A stretch of 64,000 bases of DNA, taken from Macrobrachium rosenbergii (taxonomy: Eukaryota > Arthropoda > Malacostraca > Decapoda > Palaemonidae). The notes beneath the pieces were generated by a model that was given only the letters and a program-made list of their open reading frames with translations, made no database searches and was not told the DNA's origin. Location of the stretch: assembly GCF_040412425.1 (NCBI RefSeq), contig NC_089766.1, positions 49,969,797-50,033,796 of the forward strand, in the 5' to 3' direction. Shown in pieces: positions 59,063-64,000 of this stretch (the stretch's first letter is position 1; the number at the start of each line of letters is the position of its first letter). The position numbers and the translations under genes are program-made.

Positions 59063-62000
59063 GTGAGTTTAGGTATCGTTTTTAAATTAATTAGCTAATA
59101 CTTTGGCTGTAAGGAGAGGAGTTTTAAATAACATTTCTGGCTTGAGAAAAGTTAAGTACTGCACAGTGAATATTTAAGTGCTTATTAGAAAAATGAAATA
59201 TTGTATGTACATACTGTAGTTGTAAAGTCATGTGAATGTTTTATAAAGTATTCCAGTATAGATTAAGAAATGAAAAAATGGTTACAGTATATAGTTACTG
59301 TTTGTTCTAACAAGAATACAAACCTTTGTCTTTTATTCGGGAGCATATAAGGTGACTGCTTTATTGGAACAAGGGGTTTAAGTGGTAGCATTTAGGTGAG
59401 TGGGAGGGAAATACCTACCCACTGACCTCTCAGCAGACCCTCAAGTATTTTTAACCACTTGCCCAGTGGAGAAATTTCCATTGTGGAACTTTTACTGATG
59501 TCTGTGTTTAAACTGAATTACTTCAGACTAGGATTTACGTACCTCCACCTTGTTTTTCTGGACTTGGTTTGGATTTTCTTGTATGTATAATGGATGACTG
59601 TTTTAAAATGGAAGACATAAGTCAGGTAAACAACATGGATCTCATGGGTATACATGCATTTGGCCACTTTATGTTGTCCATGACTGTTGATCATTATACT
59701 TTTTGTTCTTGTGGGGACCAGGTGTATATGAAGAATCTTTCTTGTAAGGATTGTGCTGCTTGTGACCTTTGCATAGGCAGAGGTCACCCTTCACTCTGAT
59801 AACCCTCTTGAATGTGACTTCTGTACTTACTCCTCCATCCGCTTCTGGTTTAGTTGTTTGACATTCTCCCCAAGCTGATAGGTCTTGGGAGGAGGGGGGC
59901 CATTATTTGAGGGGACTCTGGATGTCTCATGTGCAGACACCAACCATTCATCTGTATCTCTGGGGTGTCACTGAACTTAGGAGTTACTGAAGGGTCTTTG
60001 GTTATCCCTTGGTCTGTCCAGGGATCTGGCCATTGCTGCCCCCTTGAGCATTTAGCTAAGGCTAAAATCCTACTTTTCATGATTCTGCAGGTGTCAATGC
60101 TTTGGCAGTGGACTCCTGTTGTTGTTGTTCCTGCTGCTGCAGGTTTCTCGTTTTGGCAACAGACTCCCATGCTATAGTTCCCATTGTTGCTGCTGTATCT
60201 GCCAGACCTGTTTGGACTCCTAAGGAAGTGCAGACTTATTTCCCCCAGCCTCCTCCTCTTAACCCTCAGGTTCGTTGTCTTCTACCTCCTGGATTTTTTT
60301 GGATGTAGAAGGTCCAATAAGTGCTCCAAAGCCATGGGCAGACATCATTCTTGTTAGCAGGAAAGGTGTTCCTGAGAAAGGCAGGTAACCTTGTCCACAA
60401 ACTTGCTTGTGACTGGTCTCCATTCCATGAGACTTCTCATTACCAGTCACCTGCTCATGCTTCTTGGAAGGGGAGGGTTGACCTGGACTCCTCTCTTCAG
60501 AGGTGACAGAGAGAGTGAACTTACTGTTGGTAGTTCTGGTTCTTTGGAACCAGATTACCTGATCATGACACTGGGATTTTCTGTATATTCCTTCTGTGAT
60601 ACTTCACATGCATGTGACTTGTCTTTTATGTGTAGCACTGTTGATGGTCTGCATTTGTCATCTAAACCTAGCACCGGTTATGGCATGTTTAGTTCTATTG
60701 CTATTTCTGGGTGGGAAGACAGCAGTGTAGATCATATTCAGTCACACTTGAGTCTTAGGGCCATGGTTCAATGCCTAGCCATTCAGGTAATGGACTTTCA
60801 GCACAACAGTCTGTTAAGTAGCACCTGGATAGTTTGACGCATCTTTTCCCCCTTACTTTGGTAGAGGATCCTTCTTGTACTGAGGATCAATTAGAAGCTG
60901 AGTGTCCTTTGCCTTTGGACAGCATGAGGCAGAGTTGGAAAGGTACTTTTAGATCATTAGGTTCATTTGGGACTACAAGATCTTGCTTAAGCTTCCCAAT
61001 CAGCCCCTTGACACCTGGTATTAATGATTTGGCAAAATTTAGGGTTTGCTTCTGAAGCAGTATAATTTTTTGATAGTCCTGGCCCCTGCTTCTGTAGGGA
61101 GCGATGCAGGAGGTTTAATTGCCTGATATGCGTATTGGAGAATTCATCAGCCTGTAAATGTTCCTCCAATCATCTTGACCTGCCCATGATATGTCAGCAA
61201 AGGTTTTACTTGTCTGAGGATGCAGAGATCTACTATTTGCAGGTGGACTTGTCAGTCTGCAGGTTGACAGTCTTCCCAGTATCCCTTTCGTGCTGAGGGA
61301 TCTCTTCTTCCAGTGAGTTAGTTGTCATGGGATCCTTTTAAATTTATCATGGTTAGATCAATAGCTAAATACATTAGTAGATATCTCTTTCTGGTGTATC
61401 CTCAGAGGAGGAAAAAGTTAAGTTTAGAAGGCTGTTTGTGCCAAGAGGAAAGTCAGTGACTTTCTTCTCACACCAGTTTGATAACCTGCAGGCAAGTCTT
61501 GTTCATGGACTTCTCTCTTGACAGGTTTCAATTGAGAATGGTCTATTTTTATGTTTTAATTATTTTCTGGGTATTTTACCCTTGCATAAATTAAAGTTTT
61601 ATGTTTTGGATCTTTATGGAATGTTTTTCTAGACATGTTTACAAATTCGCTTCAATGAATTTTGTGTCATCTTCTTCCACTATTGCTACAACAAACAGTT
61701 AATGCTGCTACTTCCCCCTCCAACACTACTTTAGTGGTGTTTCTTCATGAACTTCCAAACTAGTTCATTTGCTAAGGGTGTTTACATTATATCATTTAGA
61801 AATATTTTGTCCGTTCTTCCCTTGTCAGCACTTGTTAAAATCGTGCAGTGCAATTATTTTTTGCAATAACAGCAGTATGAGTGCATATCCCTGAAACAGC
61901 CCCAGAGGTAGTCAGGTGTAAATCTGTACAAAGGTTTTGTCATATTCTTCTTCATATCCAAGAGACACATAACACACTTCCAAAGACTGTTTTAGTGCAA

Positions 62001-62879
62001 AACGTATTGCATGCAAGTACAGCTGACAACACCATCAATCTTATAGTCAAGATGGCATAGAGACTTCTGTTTTTCTTCTTTCTCTTTGTCCACCTACCTC
62101 TTATACTGTTCCTCTTACATTCCCTGCCAGGGTAGTCTTTGCTTTCTTGCTCCACCACAATACTCATAAGTTTTAGTATCTTTTCCCAGAGTGGTAGGAT
62201 TTACTTTTACTCTGGGGAAGAAAAGTGTGGAAGCCTTTTACTGACTCCCATCAGATAGAATCACGTTTGTTATTTTTTATTTTGTCTCTTGTCTCTGTAG
62301 GTAAAATAACATTGCGAATAATTTGTTCTTAGATAATAAAGTAAATTTTATATATATATTTATGCTTATATTCAAGGATGTTCTGTATGTTCACAATGTT
62401 TGTTTATGAATAAGTTAAAGCAAGCCCTGTAGGTCAGCCATACAAGAGTTATGATGTTAATTCAGTGGTCTTATTAAGAAAAATTTAGCATCTACAACAG
62501 TTTATGGAATTTTAACTTTTTGTACACTTCATCATTTTTAGTTCAGAAGTAGCAAGGTGTAAGAGATGTTTGGATGACCGGATTGTCATAATTTTTTGGC
62601 TGAATGGTAAATTACTAACAATTTTGGTTTTCTAATTGTATATAACCAGAGTTTTCACTCTTTTATTTCATTTAGAGCTCTGTAGACTTGAAGAGTGTCT
62701 AAGGAATGCAGAAAATCTTCATTTATCTTCAAAAACTTCTCAGAAAAGCAATCAAAGTCTTAAACCTGGTGATGGAGACACTGAAGATGAAGAGGGAAAC
62801 CTTGCAGAGTTTAGTGACATAGGAGAAGAAGGTCATGCAGATGGAGCTGATATGCCTTCTCCACAAAAACCTAAAATGC
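58066..62879 (+). CDS. C2H2 zinc-finger protein, 5' part of gene
   Basis: Two coding exons are visible: 58066-59062 (phase 1 out, CATACAG|GTGAGT) and 62676-62879 (TTTAG acceptor in the matching phase; ATGC|GTGAGT donor in phase 1). The gene runs past the window. The first 332 residues hold about ten C2H2 fingers, starting with CHICMEAFVCEDIFRIHMDN. Fingers 4-7 are joined by canonical TGEKP-type linkers (HTGMKPHKC, HTGEKPFKC, HTGEKPYNC). A basic insert (KRGRKHGSKAKDLSKMKGK) separates fingers 7 and 8. Finger 9 (CYLCGQELKSKGEKRRHVT) lacks the final His. Exon 2 adds an acidic tail (GDGDTEDEEGNLAEFSDIGE). Probably a nuclear DNA-binding regulator; target and orthologue are unknown. The ATG at 58066 is the first in frame after a stop at 58024, but an upstream coding exon is possible. 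Confidence 0.88.
59063..62675 (+). other. Zinc-finger gene intron with a retroelement relic
   Basis: 3.6-kb intron. The stretch 59520-61500 has scattered coding-like segments on the + strand (see the next entry). Confidence 0.7.
59520..61500 (+). mobile_element. Probable retroelement relic
   Basis: The frame at 59569-59799 includes YTFCSCGDQVYMKNLSCKDC and AACDLCIGRGHPSL, a Cys-rich stretch like a zinc knuckle or gag-type segment. Further frame fragments follow, all broken by stops; codon-like composition is unusual for an intron. Its class could not be set. Confidence 0.4.
62676..62879 (+). CDS. Zinc-finger gene, second visible coding exon
   Basis: Encodes ELCRLEECLRNAENLHLSSK, a Ser/Gln/Lys stretch, an acidic segment and ADMPSPQKPKM. 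Phase matches the preceding donor. It contains no zinc finger. Confidence 0.8.
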
Positions 62880-62971
62880 GTGAGTATCGCTGACAGATAC
62901 CAAACCATTGACTGCCAGGTATAATATGAGAATGATTATATATGGTGATATGTTTTACATGTTTACAAATA

Positions 62972-63294
62972 CAGGCAGTCCCCAGTTAACGAGGGTCTCG
63001 TTTACAGAGATTCTGTTTTATGGCGCTTGTCTAAACTGAAAAATCGTCAAAAATCGTTTCAAAAATCCTAAAAAACGCTTTTATTTCTTTGGGTGTTATC
63101 AGCACCCATTTTTATTGGGTTTTTCATGATAATACCTAACAGAGGCGCCAATAACCTGCCGTTTTGGAGCCAATCTTCACTGATAACTCCTGAAAATCAC
63201 CAAAAAGCCCTGAAATCGCCAATTTTTGGTTAGCGGTGATTTGAATCATCACACCCTCAGAAACGGAACCCCGCCGATAACTGGGGACTGCCTG
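62972..63294. mobile_element. Pogo/Tigger-like MITE, copy 3 (diverged subfamily)
   Basis: Ends CAGGCAGTCCCCAGTTAACG and its inverted match CTGGGGACTGCCTG, flanked by TA on both sides. The interior differs from copies 1, 2 and 4 but keeps GCCGTTTTGGAGCC. Confidence 0.88.
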
Positions 63295-63760
63295 TATAGT
63301 TGTCCTTGCATATTTGCAAGTGTGTGGATTTTTAGATTAAAGCAATTCAGATATCAAAATGACATATCTTTTTGGTGGACAGACAGCATAGTACAATAGT
63401 AAATTAAGACTATCTTTTGGCAACCAAGTTCATTATTTCTCCAGTGCTGACATCTACTAATATGTTTTCCTCTTTGAAGTTAAGCCACTATATGCTAGCC
63501 TGATTACCATCTTCATTTAACACCTTTATAGATGTTGAGCCAGTTGTTGACGCTAGCCTCAAAAAGTACTAATTCATTTGTAATCTTCTTCATGAGGTAC
63601 ATAAAGTTTCTTTTGTCCTTATGGATTTTAGGAAATGGGGGTGGGATGTTGCTGGGGTCTCCTTATTTAGTGGCATCTCAAGATTTGATGTTTTATTCAA
63701 TCTTTGGGTGGCTCTCTGATGTTTCTGAAGCCATCTTCTTGATCTTTGAGTGTTCTGATT

Positions 63761-64000
63761 AGGCAGTCCCCGGTTTACAACGGGTCCGGCTTATGACGTT
63801 CTGATGTTACGACGCTTTTCAAATATATTAATCAGACATTATTTCCCAGTTTACGACGCATGTTCTAGGGTTACAACGCGTCGTACACCAATCCAACGGA
63901 AGACATATGACTCCAAAACGGCAGAATAATAAAAAGTTGGAGTTTTTTTTTATAAAAACTCAATAAAAATGCAGTTTACATACATTGTTTTCAATACCAA
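63761..64000. mobile_element. Pogo/Tigger-like MITE, copy 4 (cut by the window end)
   Basis: Begins AGGCAGTCCCCGGTTTACAA and follows copy 1 closely, including CTCCAAAACGGCAGAATAAT. The right end lies outside the window. Confidence 0.85.

Overview
The window looks like nuclear DNA of an arthropod, most likely a decapod crustacean (inference). Genes are split into short exons by long AT-rich introns with canonical splice sites. Long (CT)n, (TA)n and (AAT)n tracts are frequent. Several short repeat families recur many times, and there are relics of RTE-like and CR1/Jockey-like non-LTR retrotransposons, an IS630-Tc1-mariner transposon and pogo-like MITEs. No operons, Shine-Dalgarno sites, CRISPR arrays or phage genes were seen.

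Three protein genes can be reconstructed. (1) + strand, 273-13437: six coding exons, the first 5.6 kb long, encode a roughly 2,313-residue Ser/Thr/Asn-rich mucin-like secreted or membrane protein. It has an N-terminal hydrophobic signal, a hydrophobic segment near the C terminus and a small Cys-containing C-terminal module. I do not recognise the family. (2) - strand, 45487-19989: 18 coding exons over 25.5 kb give the complete trifunctional purine-synthesis enzyme GART (GARS-AIRS-GAR transformylase), 995 residues after allowing for one missing base. All splice phases agree. (3) + strand, 58066 to beyond 62879: the start of a C2H2 zinc-finger gene with about ten fingers; its 3' end lies outside the window.

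Layout: 1-14 kb, mucin-like gene; 14-20 kb, intergenic, with an 87-bp minisatellite, a LINE relic and three inverted-repeat elements; 20-45.5 kb, GART, whose introns carry a 2.87-kb transposon, two pogo-like MITEs and a hairpin around poly(A) signals just after the GARS domain; 45.5-58 kb, gene-poor, with many copies of an unnamed repeat and two minisatellites; 58-64 kb, zinc-finger gene.

The best points for follow-up are: the transposon, whose reconstructed catalytic spacing is DD83E, with 29-bp perfect terminal repeats; the 27-bp perfect hairpin enclosing AATAAA signals in the GART intron that follows the GARS domain; and the five single-base frame breaks in the genes, four of which sit in or beside homopolymers, which suggests consensus errors rather than dead genes.
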